This document shows, piece by piece, positions 33,510-44,205 of a stretch of 64,000 bases of DNA. Position 1 is the first letter of the stretch. Each line of letters begins with the position of its first letter. Under the pieces are notes generated by a model. It did not search any database. It was not told the DNA's origin and worked only from the letters and a program-made list of their open reading frames with translations. Location: positions 2,976,001-3,040,000 of the forward strand of contig JAGPXD010000003.1 in NCBI GenBank assembly GCA_020746995.1. The letters are read 5' to 3'. Source of the stretch: Plectosphaerella cucumerina (Eukaryota > Ascomycota > Sordariomycetes > Glomerellales > Plectosphaerellaceae). Both the position numbers and the translations under genes were made by a program.

Positions 33510-35309
33510 ATGCCCATGATGGACGCAACACTGAGGCCGCCGCCACAACCATCACACGGGCGCTCGCATGACCAGGGCGTCGGAGGCGACCGGCATGCCA
33601 GGGAACCCGACGCGGCTTCTGCTGCTGCTGCTGTGCAATCCCACACCTCGGCCACCTTTGGCCTGTCTCAGAGCGGCCTGCGCGAGACCCTGCACCCTCC
33701 CGCCCGACGGCCGGACGCGACTGACCGCGACGACGCCGCCAAGGGCATCGCGACCGCGACCGCCCTCCCCAGAGACCCGCGGGACGTCGAGGCCCTCCAG
33801 TCGCTGGCCGCCTTGTCCGCCCTCGCCGCCGCCCAGCAGCAACAGCAGCAGCTTCTCTCTCCGACTCGGCAACAATCTGGCCCCTCCGAAGAAGCATCAC
33901 AAGCGTCTACCAACACGGCCACGTCGGACAGCGTCTTCACCCCACCAGCGAGCCAGAACGATACGATACGACGACCCCTCGAGAACGGAGACTCGTCGAG
34001 TCAGGAGTCGCAGCTCTTCCAGCTCTCGCAGCTCGCCGCCGCCCGCGACAAGATGGACGCGTCCGACGCTACGGCCCCCTCGCGGAAACGCATGGCCGAC
34101 GGAGAGGTCAAGGATACGAACATGTCGCCCGTCCGTGGGGGACACTCGCGGAACACCAGCACCGTCTCGGTCGCTTCTACAACGACGAGCACGATCGGAG
34201 AGGTAAGCGGTGGCAGCATTGGAGGGGCAGCCTCGGTCGTCGTGTCTCAGAATACTGACGCGGGTCCCCAGTTGTCGAGCGATTTGAAGACGCGCCTCTC
34301 CTATGCCATGGTCAAGCTGAACCACGGCTGGCAATCACACTCGATCGACGAGGTCGAATCCATGGCCTCACAGGCCGTCTCGCCCACCTCGACGAACTCG
34401 ACATTACCTGGCCGCACGGCATCGTCCGCGAGTCCCCGCCTGGCCGTAAACGGGCGCAATGGTCCCGCCAGCGCGACGACCCCTAGCTCGAACCCGAGTC
34501 CTGCCACCTACGAGAGCTTCTGGAGAGACAACGCCCACCCGACGCGGCGAGGCCACAACTCGGCGTCGCCTCCATCATCTGCCCAGAACGGCCTGACGCT
34601 CGCACCCCCCGTGACGATACAGCCCGCCGCTCGGCCCCTGGCGAACCCCCGCAACCCCCGCCGCAACTCGAATCCGCACTATACGCCGACGCTCCTGTCG
34701 CACTCTCAGAGCGCCTCGCCACAGACCCCGGCGCAGTCGTCATATCGTGGTCCCCCGCGGGCTGGTATGCGCAATGTAGACCCGGTTCTCTTCTCTCCGC
34801 ACCAGAACGTGCGGGAGCAGGACGCAGCCGAGTCGTTGCTCTTCATGAGCAGCCCGGGCAACTCGGGCAACATGAAGCACGGCTACGTGCCCGCAGGACT
34901 GTCTTCATCGCAGCCGCTGCCAGGCCGCCACGCGTTGCCGACATCACAGCCTCGAAAAGGACTCCCCAGCGGGAAGCCGACGCCGAAACGCGTCGGTTTC
35001 GAGATGAGCCCGAGCTCTGTCAGTGATATGGATATCGATGGCAGTCCTCAGGTGAGGACACCCCGGGGCCCGCCGGCGCGCCGCCGGATCAACGGCGGAA
35101 GCTTCGCGGGGCCCTACTCCCCAGGCCATAGGGGTCATCTATCACTACCGACGGGGCTTGGGGGCGGCCATGGCCGGTCACGGCCGCAACTGGCCGATGA
35201 GGAGATTGAAAGGATGCTCGACCGCGTCGTTCAGGGTGAGAACGACAGCTCGGACGACGAGGAGATTCAAATACCCCCACGACGAGAAGGAGCAGGCATT
35301 GTGGGGTGA
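33510..35309 (+). CDS. Whi5-like G1/S transcriptional repressor
   Basis: Unspliced, 599 residues; mostly disordered, with a polyQ run (QQQQQQ, CAG repeats near 33836-33850), Ser/Pro-rich blocks and many S-P/T-P sites fitting CDK control. The recognisable part is LSSDLKTRLSYAMVKLN followed by GWQSHSIDEVE, which matches the short GTB-type motif of Whi5/Nrm1-like repressors that bind SBF/MBF transcription factors and block G1/S genes until phosphorylated. Just before it, 34203-34271 has the marks of an intron: GTAAGC donor, ACTGAC branch point about 18 nt before CAG, length 69 nt. Because 69 is divisible by three and has no stop, both spliced (576 residues) and unspliced forms are open; I think the spliced form is the main product. 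A short acidic C-terminal segment (DSSDDEEIQIPP) ends the protein. An overlapping upstream frame (33503-33571) could reduce translation. The family call rests on one motif. Confidence 0.75.
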   Translation: MPMMDATLRPPPQPSHGRSHDQGVGGDRHAREPDAASAAAAVQSHTSATFGLSQSGLRETLHPPARRPDATDRDDAAKGIATATALPRDPRDVEALQSLAALSALAAAQQQQQQLLSPTRQQSGPSEEASQASTNTATSDSVFTPPASQNDTIRRPLENGDSSSQESQLFQLSQLAAARDKMDASDATAPSRKRMADGEVKDTNMSPVRGGHSRNTSTVSVASTTTSTIGEVSGGSIGGAASVVVSQNTDAGPQLSSDLKTRLSYAMVKLNHGWQSHSIDEVESMASQAVSPTSTNSTLPGRTASSASPRLAVNGRNGPASATTPSSNPSPATYESFWRDNAHPTRRGHNSASPPSSAQNGLTLAPPVTIQPAARPLANPRNPRRNSNPHYTPTLLSHSQSASPQTPAQSSYRGPPRAGMRNVDPVLFSPHQNVREQDAAESLLFMSSPGNSGNMKHGYVPAGLSSSQPLPGRHALPTSQPRKGLPSGKPTPKRVGFEMSPSSVSDMDIDGSPQVRTPRGPPARRRINGGSFAGPYSPGHRGHLSLPTGLGGGHGRSRPQLADEEIERMLDRVVQGENDSSDDEEIQIPPRREGAGIVG

Positions 35310-35724
35310 GTTGCTGGGAAGGGGATTGCATATTGCTTTGCTTGAATTCAAGGTCACGATGCCTTCAAGCGGACGCCTCCAGTGGGTAATTGCTACAATA
35401 GCTGGATACTTGCTTGCTTTTTCGGCGTTTGGGGGCTCACGACTACTACTGTCTGTCGTCTGGGCCAAGGCAAGCATATTGAGATGATTCAAGCCGGGCC
35501 CAGCCGAGGCTGCCTTGGATAAGGCCCTCCAATTGGAAACAGTCAAACATATGGATCACTCGGTGACAAGTCGTGATTGAATGTATGTGTGGTATTGATA
35601 TCAAGTGTCTCATCGGGTCAAGAGCCCGTTTCTAGCAACAAGGGGCTATAGTAACGCAATCCATGCAAGAAAAGTCGATCGTGACAACAACATTAAGGTA
35701 TCATCATGCCCCCGCCACTCCCGT
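35310..35724. other. shared 3' region of convergent genes
   Basis: About 415 bp between the Whi5-like and glycine-zipper genes. Nothing seen beyond AT-richer UTR-like sequence. Confidence 0.55.
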
Positions 35725-36336
35725 TCACTTCTTTCCAAAGACGCTGCCAATCATACCGCTCAGCCCGCTGCCGGAACTGTGCGAGGCCTGGGGGTTGCCG
35801 TAGGGCGCGCCGCCGTATTGCTGCTGGGGCGGGTACCCGCCGTGCGGCGGCTTGTGGTGGCCGTGCTTGTGATGGTCCTTGCGGTTCTCGAACTTGTCCT
35901 CGACCTTGTTGGCGACGATGGCGCCCAGGACGGCACCGGCTACGCCACCGAGGGTGCCGCCGAACTTCTTGCCTGCGTAGCCGCCTGCGGCGCCGCCGCC
36001 GACGGTGGCGAGGAAGCCGCGCTCGCCGTCTTCGCCGTTGAACTGGGCGTCGGAGCCGGGCGGACCGCCGGGGGCGCGGGCGTGGTCGGAGGAGGGGGGC
36101 CGGTAGCCGGAGTTTTGGGAGTGGGCGCTCGAGGGGCGGGGGGCGCCGTAGGAGGGGGCGGAGAGGTGGGTGTTTGAGCCGCCCTGGGCGTAGGTAGGCT
36201 GCTGAGGGTAGGGAGAGTGGGAGGGGGGCTGGCTGTAACCGTTGTGAGGCTGTTGGTAGTTGCCGCCCTGGGCGTACTGCTGCTGCTGGGGGTAGCCGCC
36301 GGAGTTGCCGCCGCCATAGTAGTCTCGCGCAGACAT
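35725..36336 (-). CDS. glycine-zipper protein with Tyr/Gln/Pro-rich N terminus
   Basis: Single exon, 203 residues. Residues 1-95 are low-complexity and rich in Gly, Tyr, Gln and Pro (YGGGNSGGYPQQQQYAQGG), a prion-like composition. At about 107-142 comes a Gly/Ala-rich hydrophobic segment (FLATVGGGAAGGYAGKKFGG, then a second half ending in AGAVLGAIVANKVEDK), the pattern of glycine-zipper 2TM domains that pack in membranes or self-associate. A His/Lys-rich stretch (DHHKHGHHKPPH) and another Gly/Tyr/Gln part follow. There is no signal peptide. Such proteins are common and largely uncharacterised in filamentous fungi, sometimes stress-induced. A TATA box about 145 bp upstream fits an inducible gene. 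Function unknown. Confidence 0.85.
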   Translation of the reverse strand: MSARDYYGGGNSGGYPQQQQYAQGGNYQQPHNGYSQPPSHSPYPQQPTYAQGGSNTHLSAPSYGAPRPSSAHSQNSGYRPPSSDHARAPGGPPGSDAQFNGEDGERGFLATVGGGAAGGYAGKKFGGTLGGVAGAVLGAIVANKVEDKFENRKDHHKHGHHKPPHGGYPPQQQYGGAPYGNPQASHSSGSGLSGMIGSVFGKK

Positions 36337-36477
36337 GTTGTTGGGAATAGTGGTGATGTTGTTGGTTGGTGTGAGTGATATGTCAAGGATAGGAATCCTA
36401 GGATGGAGATGTAAAAGCGGGATGTATGTGTGTGGTGAACAGGAATAGCAACATCATCGAGGTCCCAAGACGTCCCT

Positions 36478-36485
36478 CTTATATA
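36478..36485 (-). promoter_or_regulatory. TATA box of the glycine-zipper gene
   Basis: TATATAAG on the minus strand, about 145 bp before the ATG at 36336. Confidence 0.5.
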
Positions 36486-37411
36486 TCACCAAGACCGAGA
36501 GCTTACGCGGACAAGAGGGTCGTAACTCGGCGTTGTCAGGCACGAGCGCCACTTGGGCTTCGCGCCTTGGCTTTGCGCCGTGGGTGGACTTGGGCATCCG
36601 GGAGGCGGTGTTGTAACGGCTGGGGGTCATTTGGGTTTAGCCCGGGAGACACGCTTTCGCTGTGATGCGGCATGCTGAGGGGCAGACTGCCGGCCGTTCG
36701 GATGGAGGGGCAAGGGGGGCAAGGGTACTCCTGGGTCACGGTCGTGTTGGTGGTCGGCCGTCTCCATCTTTCCACGCCGGACACCCGGCTTGTCGGTGGT
36801 GGTCAGATGGTGTGGGTTTCCTGGAGGAAAGTCTGAGAGATGACCCGCGTGTCCCTGTGCCTCGCTGCTCATGGCCCGTTGTCTTGCTGCCTGCGAGATG
36901 CGCGTGTCAGCGGGCATGGCGCGGGTGCATGTAGGGCTGCGCCATGGCGCCGTACGTGTGACGTCTCTGCCCAGCCGCTGTCCGCTGCGGCTGGGAGGCA
37001 CGGCACACTGTTGTTTCTATGCTGCGGCGACGTGGTGCTGCCGAAGAGTCCGAGCCCGGAGCGGCGAGAGCGAGCAATCGGGTGGCTGTGGGCTCCGCTG
37101 CGCCTCGGATGTGCGGGGAGACCATGTGGCTTGGCGTTGTCGTGGAGGTCATGTGACGCGGAGATGCCGTCTACTGTGGGTCTAAGGCGAAGGTGCACCT
37201 TCCAGAAGGACCGTTTGCGAGAGCGAAGTGAAGGAACACTCCGGGAACCATTAGACGTTGTTCATCACTCCGCCATGATGATATTTTCGGTCTCTCTTCC
37301 TAACGACCTTGCTGCGCGATGCACTCCATCTTGACTCGTGCCCCAGCCTTGGCGCTCGACTGCCGACGATGATGAATCTCTTAGCACTCCGCCTCGGTGT
37401 GCAACGCAACC
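36486..37411. other. intergenic region
   Basis: About 0.9 kb from the glycine-zipper promoter to the 3' end of the GH3 gene. No gene supported; open frames on both strands lack domains. Confidence 0.5.
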
Positions 37412-39710
37412 TTACTCCTTCTTCGCAGACCCCCGGAGCCCACGCTTGCACTGCGGCCTACCCACGACGATCTCGCCCTCGAGTCTGATGTCGCGACTCG
37501 ACGCGCCAACCTTGACGCCGAAAACGCCCTGCGGCACCACCCAGTTCTGTCTGCCAACGTCCCAGTAGCTCAGGTCCTTCTTGCGCAGGCTGAACGACAC
37601 GGTGCCTGATGCGCCGGCCGCGAGGGGCAGCTTCGCGAAGCCGCGGAGCTGCTTGGGAGGAGTTGTTGGAGCGCTGTCGGGGAGCGTGATGTACAGCTGG
37701 GCGATCTCGGCGCCGTCGACAGCACCGGTGTTGGCAATGGTTGCCGTCACGACGGCGACCTCGTCGAAGAGGTCCTCACGGCCACCGGGGGCGACCTGAC
37801 CCGTCGCCTCACCTGGGACAGCCGTCGAGGAAATCTCGAGGTCCGAGTAGGTCCAGTTAGTGAATGCTAACAATTCCAGTCAGTGGCGTCCTTCTCACAC
37901 CCGAATCGAAGAAAGACTCACACAGTCCAAAGCCAAACTCGTACCTCGGCTCAATGCCCGCTGCGTCAAAGTGCCGGTAGTCGACGTACAGGCCCTCGGA
38001 GAAGTCATCATCACCGCCGTCCCGGATCACCTGGCTGCTGTAGTCGCCCTCGGCCTTGGCAATCGTGTAAGGCAGCTTTCCGTTGGGGTTGGTCTTGCCC
38101 CAGACGACATCAACAACGGCGTTTCCGTTCTCCTGCGACGGGAGACCGCCCCAGACGATGGCCTTGACGCTGGGCAGGGCCAGGATGCGCTCGAGGATGA
38201 TGGCGCCGGGCGAGTGCACGACGACAACAACGTTGTCGCTAGCGGCGGCCACGGCCTCGACGAGCTCGTTGCCGTTGTTCCACGGGTCCAGGTGGAGGCG
38301 GTCGCCCTGGTGGCCTTCGACGGTCAGGTAGCCCTCGCCGGAGTTGGCTGTGATGAAGACGAGCGCAACGTCCGCTTGTTCAGCGGCAGCGGCGCCCTGC
38401 TGCAGGTTATCTGTTGTGCTACGGAAGATCTGCGTGCTATCGGCGGCCGCCTGCTCTTCGATGGCGTCCAGAGGCGCGACCAGGTACGGGAACTCGACGG
38501 CGCCGGAGCCCCAGCCTGTGCCGAGGGCGCCCTTGTTGCAGCCGCGGTCGACGCACGAGTTGATGCCGTCGGGGTTCTGGATAGATGAGGAGCCGATGAC
38601 GGCGATGCTGGCGGGCTTCGAGAGGGGCAGGATGCCATCCTCGTTGCGAAGGAGGACGGCACCGTCGCGGGCGATGGCGCGCACGTTCTCGGCGTGGTTG
38701 CCCTGGACCTGGGCGTTGATGTTGACCTCGGGGTACCCCTGGTCCTGGCCGAGGAGGTACCAGGCAGCGAGGATTCGCACGACCATGTCCTCGAGACGGG
38801 ACTGCTCGACGTCGCCGGCATCGATGGCGGCCTGCAGCTGCGGGCCCCAGAGGACGTTGTCGCCAGCCCATCCTGAGCCAGGCATGGACATGTCCATACC
38901 AGCGACGGCGGCGCCGACAGTGGTGCGGTGGGCGACGAACCAGTCGCTGGCCACGTAGCCGGGGAAGCCGAGCTCCTCCTTCAGTAGGTGGTTCAAGACC
39001 TCGCTGTTCTCGCAAGCGTGGGTTCCGTTGACGCGGTTGTAGGAGCACATGATACCAGCGACATTGGCGCGCACCGTGTCGGCGAACGGCCAGAGGTACA
39101 GCTCGTGCATGGTACGGTCGTCGACGTTGCTGCTGATCTCCTCGCGGTTGATCTCCTGCTCGTTAACGATGTAGTGCTTGGCCCCGGCCTGGACGCCGCC
39201 GGCCTGCAGCGCCTCGACGGTGACCTTTGTGGCGATGCCCTGGAGGTAGGGGTCGGGTGCGAAGCCCTCCCAGTTGCGGCCGCCCTCTGCGTTCTTGCCG
39301 AGGGCGCCCGGGGCGGGGCCGAGGATGACGTGGATGCCGGTGCCGCGGAACTCGGCGGCCAGGTACTCGCCGCGCTGGCGGATGAGGTCGAGGTCCCAGG
39401 TGGCGGCGGCTTGAACGGCCGGGGTGAAGGCTGTCACGCCGGTGCCGAAACGCACGCCGAGGGGCCCGTCGTGCAGGCAGAGCGAGGGGTAGCCGATGGA
39501 CTCGGCGGCATAGGTGTTGCCGACGCAGGGCCCGTTAGGCTGCTGGTTCCAGCCGATGCCGGTGACGACGCCGATCTTCTCTTCCTGGGAGAGGCGGGCG
39601 AGGGCATCCTCTGCCTTGGCGTAGGCAGCGTCCCAGGCGGCATTGTTGGTCTGGGCGAGCACCTGGAGGGTGGACGCGGCCAGGACCGCGAGGAGCTTGA
39701 AGGAGTGCAT
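37412..39710 (-). CDS. secreted GH3 beta-glucosidase
   Basis: Hydrolyses terminal beta-D-glucosides such as cellobiose outside the cell, supporting plant cell-wall use. Exons: 39710-37922 and 37866-37412 (747 residues); the 55-nt GT-AG intron lies within the YEFGFGL/SFTNW block that is typical of family 3 enzymes. Residues 1 to about 19 form a signal peptide. The N-terminal barrel carries LCLHDGPLGVR, the KHY motif and the nucleophile Asp at about 256 in VASDW. A second alpha/beta domain (DGAVLLRNEDGILPL) and a C-terminal fibronectin-III-like domain follow. Two upstream in-frame ATGs lie at or before the TATA box and would hide the signal peptide, so 39710 was chosen. Exact substrate cannot be read from sequence. 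Confidence 0.95.
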
Positions 39711-39784
39711 GGCTGAGGGGAGGGCTAGGTGTGGCGAGCCGTGAGAAGGACGGGATGGATGGGGTGTTCCCCGGAGGAACCTCA

Positions 39785-39791
39785 TCTTATA
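39785..39791 (-). promoter_or_regulatory. TATA box of the GH3 gene
   Basis: TATAAGA on the minus strand, 75 bp upstream of the chosen ATG at 39710. This argues against the two ATGs further upstream. Confidence 0.5.
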
Positions 39792-41306
39792 CCCACGGAG
39801 AAACACTCTCCCCCTGGGACATGGGCATGAGATTCATCCTGCAGCATATCCGACAACATGCCATGGCGAGGGGGGCATGACGGCCTGCCAAGCCCCGGCG
39901 CCAGGGGACGAACCCCATCACGACGCGGTGCCTGTCAATCGGATCGTGGCGCTTCTGGGTGGTCAAGCTAAAGGGCCGAAGAGAGGTCCTAGCAGGGACC
40001 GGGGCCGACAGTAGCCCCGGCAGAGGAGCAAGCGAGAGACGATGTCATCGGGCGTGGATGCGGCAGATGGGCCATGGCAATGCTGGAGAAACACCGAGCC
40101 GGCCGCGGCGAGAGGTTCCATTGCGGGATGCACGGAGGCCACGGCCCGGCTTGGGTCGTCGCCGGCGGGGTACTGCGGGCGGCCATGGCCCGGTGTGATT
40201 GGAAAGGTAATATCGTGCATCTAAGGTTGGGGCGACGGGAGGCATCCCCCGCAGGAAGGTCAGGGGTCGAGGAGGGGGAAGGGGGGAGGGAGATTCGATC
40301 GTCGGTTTGTGGGATGCGGGGGTGGACGGCAAAAAGGACAAATGCTGTGCAGAGAGAGGGGAGAAGAGGTCGGGTTTCTCCGTCTGCCGGGACGGGTTTC
40401 TCCTCCTGTCCGAATGGTACGTGAGAGAGGCGATGTCGGTAGAATGTTGGAGTTGTGTAGTAGCCTCGGCTGTTTTTCTGTGAGATTGACAGATTTGCTT
40501 TAATGGAGGGTAATTTAGGACGGAGGAAGCCGATGTCACGGTCTGGATGGGGTTTATTGAGAGGTGTATATAGCCGCCGATCTCCATCTATCGAGCTTGG
40601 TGTTCGGAGGAGGAGGAGGACGACCGGATTGTTACAAATTCAGCAAGAGTCTTGGCAGCGGAAGTTGAATTTCATTGAGGGTGTCTTCTTCTAACATTCT
40701 CTCCTAAAGATTTCCTGACTCGGATTTGAACCGACATCAACCTCCTCACGACTCGCATCTCTATGGCCGATACAAAGCGAGCACCCGACATCTCAAAGTC
40801 GACGTCGGACCCTCCTGATTGCCTGACCCTCCGTCTCGTTCAGCCCGATCCACGAGATGGAGCCAATGCCCCAGATGATAATCCCTAGTCCTGAGCCGCA
40901 AGTGGAGGACGGACGGGGAAAAAGGGGGGGCATCCATCAAGCAGCGGAATGGCTACCATCGGTGACTCAAAGTCGCGGGCTCGCGCCCTGCTGAAGACAT
41001 GTCGCAGACTCCGCTTCGCCTTACAAATGTCCCGTATCGAGAGTCGCGGCTCTTGGCTCTTTTAACCCCATCAACATTCATATCTCGAGGACGAAAAGAC
41101 TCATAGTATTGAGGAACCCTGGTCGGATATCTACGTGAGTCACTTGTTGGTGATATTTAAGGTTGAGCGAAAGGACGCTGATTGAAGGAAAGGTGTTCTA
41201 CAAGATACATTCGCCATTGGTACTTGCAATTGGTCGATCGACATAGCTCAATTCAACTCATACTCACCCCTCACCATCACCACCGCCACCACCACATATC
41301 ATCATC
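39792..41306. other. divergent intergenic region
   Basis: About 1.5 kb between the GH3 gene (minus) and the LolT-like gene (plus). No gene supported. A minus-strand GGTTCAAATCC at about 40720-40731 looks like a tRNA B box but has no matching cloverleaf. Confidence 0.5.
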
Positions 41307-42652
41307 ATGGGTTCCAATACTCAAGTCCAGTTCGGCAAGGCCCTAAAGGACCAATTCCTCTTCGACCCCGAGTGGCGCAACCTCAACAACGGTACACCTC
41401 CCTTCCCTTCTTCTCATACCACTCGCTAACCCCTCCAGGCTCCTTCGGCACTATCCCCCGCGCCGTGCGCGAAGCCCAAATCGCATTCCAAAACCGCGCC
41501 GAAGCCCAACCCGACAAGTTCATCCGCTACGAATACCCAGTCCTCCTCGACGAGTCCCGCGCCGCCCTCGCCGCCCACCTCAACGTCCCCGTCGACGAGG
41601 TCGTCTTCGCCGCCAACGCCACCACAGCCGTCAACATCGTCCTCCGCAACCTCACCTGGTCCCCCGACGGCCTCGACGAGATCCTCTCCTTCTCCACCAT
41701 CTACGGCGCCTGCGGCAAGACCATCGAGTACATCGTCGACACCCATCCCGGCCTCGTCGCCCACCGCGCCGTGCCCCTGACCTACCCCCTCGAAGACGAT
41801 GAGGTCGTCTCCCGCTTCCGCGCCGCCGTCGAGGCATCCCGCGCCGCGGGTCGCCGGCCCCGCATCGCAGTCTACGACTGCGTCACATCCCAGCCCGGCG
41901 TGCGCTTCCCCTTTGAGGCCATCACCGCCGCCTGCCGAGAGCTAGGCGTGCTGTCTCTCGTCGACGGCGCCCAGGGCGTGGGCATGGTGAAGCTCGACCT
42001 TGCCGCCGTCGATGCGGATTTCTTCCTCTCCAACTGCCACAAGTGGCTCTTCGCCCCGCGTGGATGCGCGTTCCTCCACGTGCCAGTCCGGAACCAGCCG
42101 CTCATGCGCAGCACACTCCCCACGAGCCATGGCTACGTGCCCCTCTCCACCCCGGGCGCTGTGAGCCCCCTGCCTTCTGTCGGAGGCAAGTCGCCCTGGG
42201 TTCGCAGCTTTGAGTTTGTCGGAACTGTCGACAACAGCTCGTTCATCTGTGTCAAGGCTGCGCTTGAGTATCGTCGCGATGTCCTCGGCGGAGAGGAGCG
42301 TATCCTTGAGTATCTCTGGCGCTTGGCCAAGGAGGGTGGTGCTCGTGCTGCGGAGATTCTCGGAACAGAGGTCATTGACAACAAGACGAAGACGCTTACA
42401 AACAACGCCATGGTCAACGTCTGGCTGCCCGTGGCTGCGGACACTGTTGACGCCGGCGCGCTGCAGTGGACTCAGTCCGTCCTCGTCGACGAGTACAAGA
42501 CCTTCATCGCCCTGGGCTCCCACAATGGCCGGTGGTTCGCCCGCCTGTCCGCGCAGGTGTACCTGGACATGGAGGACTTTGAGTGGGCCGCCAACGCGCT
42601 CAGGGAGGTCACGGCGCGTGCCGTCAAGGAGCGCGCGGTGCAAAAAGCGTGA
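41307..42652 (+). CDS. PLP-dependent class V aminotransferase-like enzyme (isopenicillin N epimerase / LolT-like)
   Basis: Pyridoxal-phosphate fold-type I enzyme of the cysteine-desulfurase/isopenicillin-N-epimerase group. Exons: 41307-41391 and 41439-42652 (432 residues); the 47-nt intron has CTAAC before CAG and splits the Gly codon of the LNNGSFGTIP motif, which is the conserved N-terminal block of the family. The PLP-binding lysine is about residue 230 in SNCHKWLFAPRG; DGAQGVGM carries the Asp that contacts the pyridine nitrogen. Members include LolT of loline synthesis, but most fungal copies lie outside clusters and have unknown substrates. No biosynthetic partner (oxygenase, NRPS, prenyltransferase) is visible nearby, so I do not propose a pathway. 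It has no targeting sequence. It converges with the aspartic protease gene. Confidence 0.92.
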
Positions 42653-42872
42653 GCACGTACGAAGTTGGATTTAGCGGGTTGAATCACCTATCTAAGGGAC
42701 GCCATAATCTTTATGTAGTGGAAATAATTCATTACACCGCCTCGCTTCGAGGGGGATGCTCTATCAGAGTCGTGCTGGTATCATGTAATGCTTCTCTAGA
42801 AATGCAACGCTTGATGGTGGAAAACAAACCCCAACGCCTGTGTAATGCTGGAGCACCCTTCCAGAAGGATGC

Positions 42873-44205
42873 TCATCTCCTGCGGCGCGTCGTCTTGGCC
42901 GCCTTCTTCTGGTTGTCCACGGCCTTGGCGAAGCCGATGGACCTATCCGCACCGTTGAACGCCACAAACTGCGACTTGAAGAGGACGTCACCGAAAATCT
43001 GGACCTTGCTTGCGGTTGCCTGAAGGCCGCCAAAGCACACTAGAAGAGGGGTCAGCTCATGGACTCAATTTATGAGAGAGATGGTAGGACTTACTGTTCT
43101 CATTGTACTGCGAGAACTTGATATCAGCGCCAGGCACCTTGGCAATGTAGGAGCCACCGATATCAAGGCTCAGATCCGGCAGGGCAGCATCGCAGGGGAA
43201 GACGTAGCCCTCTTCCTCGGCGCTGTTGAAGGCACCCTGGACCTGGGCGTAGTAGGCATCGACGAGGCGAGGGTTGGCCAGAATGAGGGTGGTGCCAGTG
43301 TCGGCGATGGCCTGGGCGCCGTCGCGCGACTTCTGCGAGGGTCCGTTGTCGACGGCAAAAGTGTCGCTGGTGAACTGCCAGAAGCCCGAGGTGCTGTTGA
43401 CGGGGATCCACGTCATGTCGCCCGTGTACTTTGCCTGGTCGATGCGGCCAAACTCGTAGGAACCATCGCCCGCCCGGCGCAGGTCAGCCGTGAAGACGGG
43501 CTGGGCCAGGTCGTCCATGACGTTGTCGAAGAAGGTCTTTTGCGCTTGCGGGCGCACGCGGTTGAGCGATGAGAAGGCCAGACCCATGAGTCCGCTGCTG
43601 CCCGTGTCCTTGACGAACTGGTCGCTGACGAAGCTGGCCACGCCGACGGCTTGCTGCGAGACGGTGACTCCTCCAACTGAAACGGACTCCATGGCCACGT
43701 CTCCGAGCACGCCTGAGCCGTCGCCGTAGGTGCAGTTGAAGGTGTTCCCCGCAAGGGCCTTGAAGCTCTTGCTCTTGCTCGAGTCGTAGACGTCGTGGCC
43801 TTCCTTGGAGGTGGCGTCAAGCTGGGCGCCAAACACCCACAGATCTGAAGAGCCGGTATCGAAGGCAACGTTGACAGTCTGGCCGCCGACCTTGACGGGC
43901 GAGACATACTCGACGCCGTTGCTGGACTCGGTGGCTGATACGGTGCCGACGACACCGCCGAGGGAGTCGAGGGATCGCTTCTTGTGGCGTGCCTCTACCA
44001 GGTCGACGAGGCTGCGAGGGATAGGCATGTCGTGTTTCCGGTATGCCTTGAGGAGTTCCGTCGGGCCATCGTAGCCGGTGAAGTCGCGGTTCTTCACCCT
44101 CGGGACTGTGAAGGATCGTTTCGTCTTGGGCGTCGGTGTCGACTCGATGCCGGCGGCGAGCAGGCACACAAATAGGACGACGGATCTGAGGGTGGCGGAA
44201 CGCAT
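42873..44205 (-). CDS. secreted pepsin-type aspartic protease (family A1)
   Basis: Exons: 44205-43095 and 43039-42873 (425 residues); 55-nt GT-AG intron. Residues 1 to about 22 form a signal peptide. A basic propeptide runs to a dibasic site near 76-77 (RHKKRSLDS), after which the mature enzyme starts. The two catalytic aspartates are at about 116 (FDTGSS) and 302 (ADTGTT), with the flap tyrosine near 160 (CTYGDGSG). The order and spacing match penicillopepsin and endothiapepsin. The last 20 residues after the conserved SIGFAKA end are unusually Lys/Arg-rich (KKAAKTTRRRR), an extension that ordinary extracellular pepsins lack. There is no GPI signal. Likely role: extracellular protein breakdown at acid pH. 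Confidence 0.95.

Noticed and set aside
38988..39716. 242-codon plus-strand open frame opposite the GH3 gene
   Set aside because: Shadow of biased codons in the beta-glucosidase; no domain.
39711..39806. Longer GH3 protein from upstream in-frame ATGs
   Set aside because: Those ATGs lie at or before the TATA box and would bury the signal peptide; the ATG at 39710 gives a normal secreted N terminus.
40705..40800. Second tRNA gene on the minus strand, from a B-box-like GGTTCAAATCC
   Set aside because: The T stem has a mismatch and no 5' acceptor strand, D arm or anticodon arm pairs with it in either orientation.
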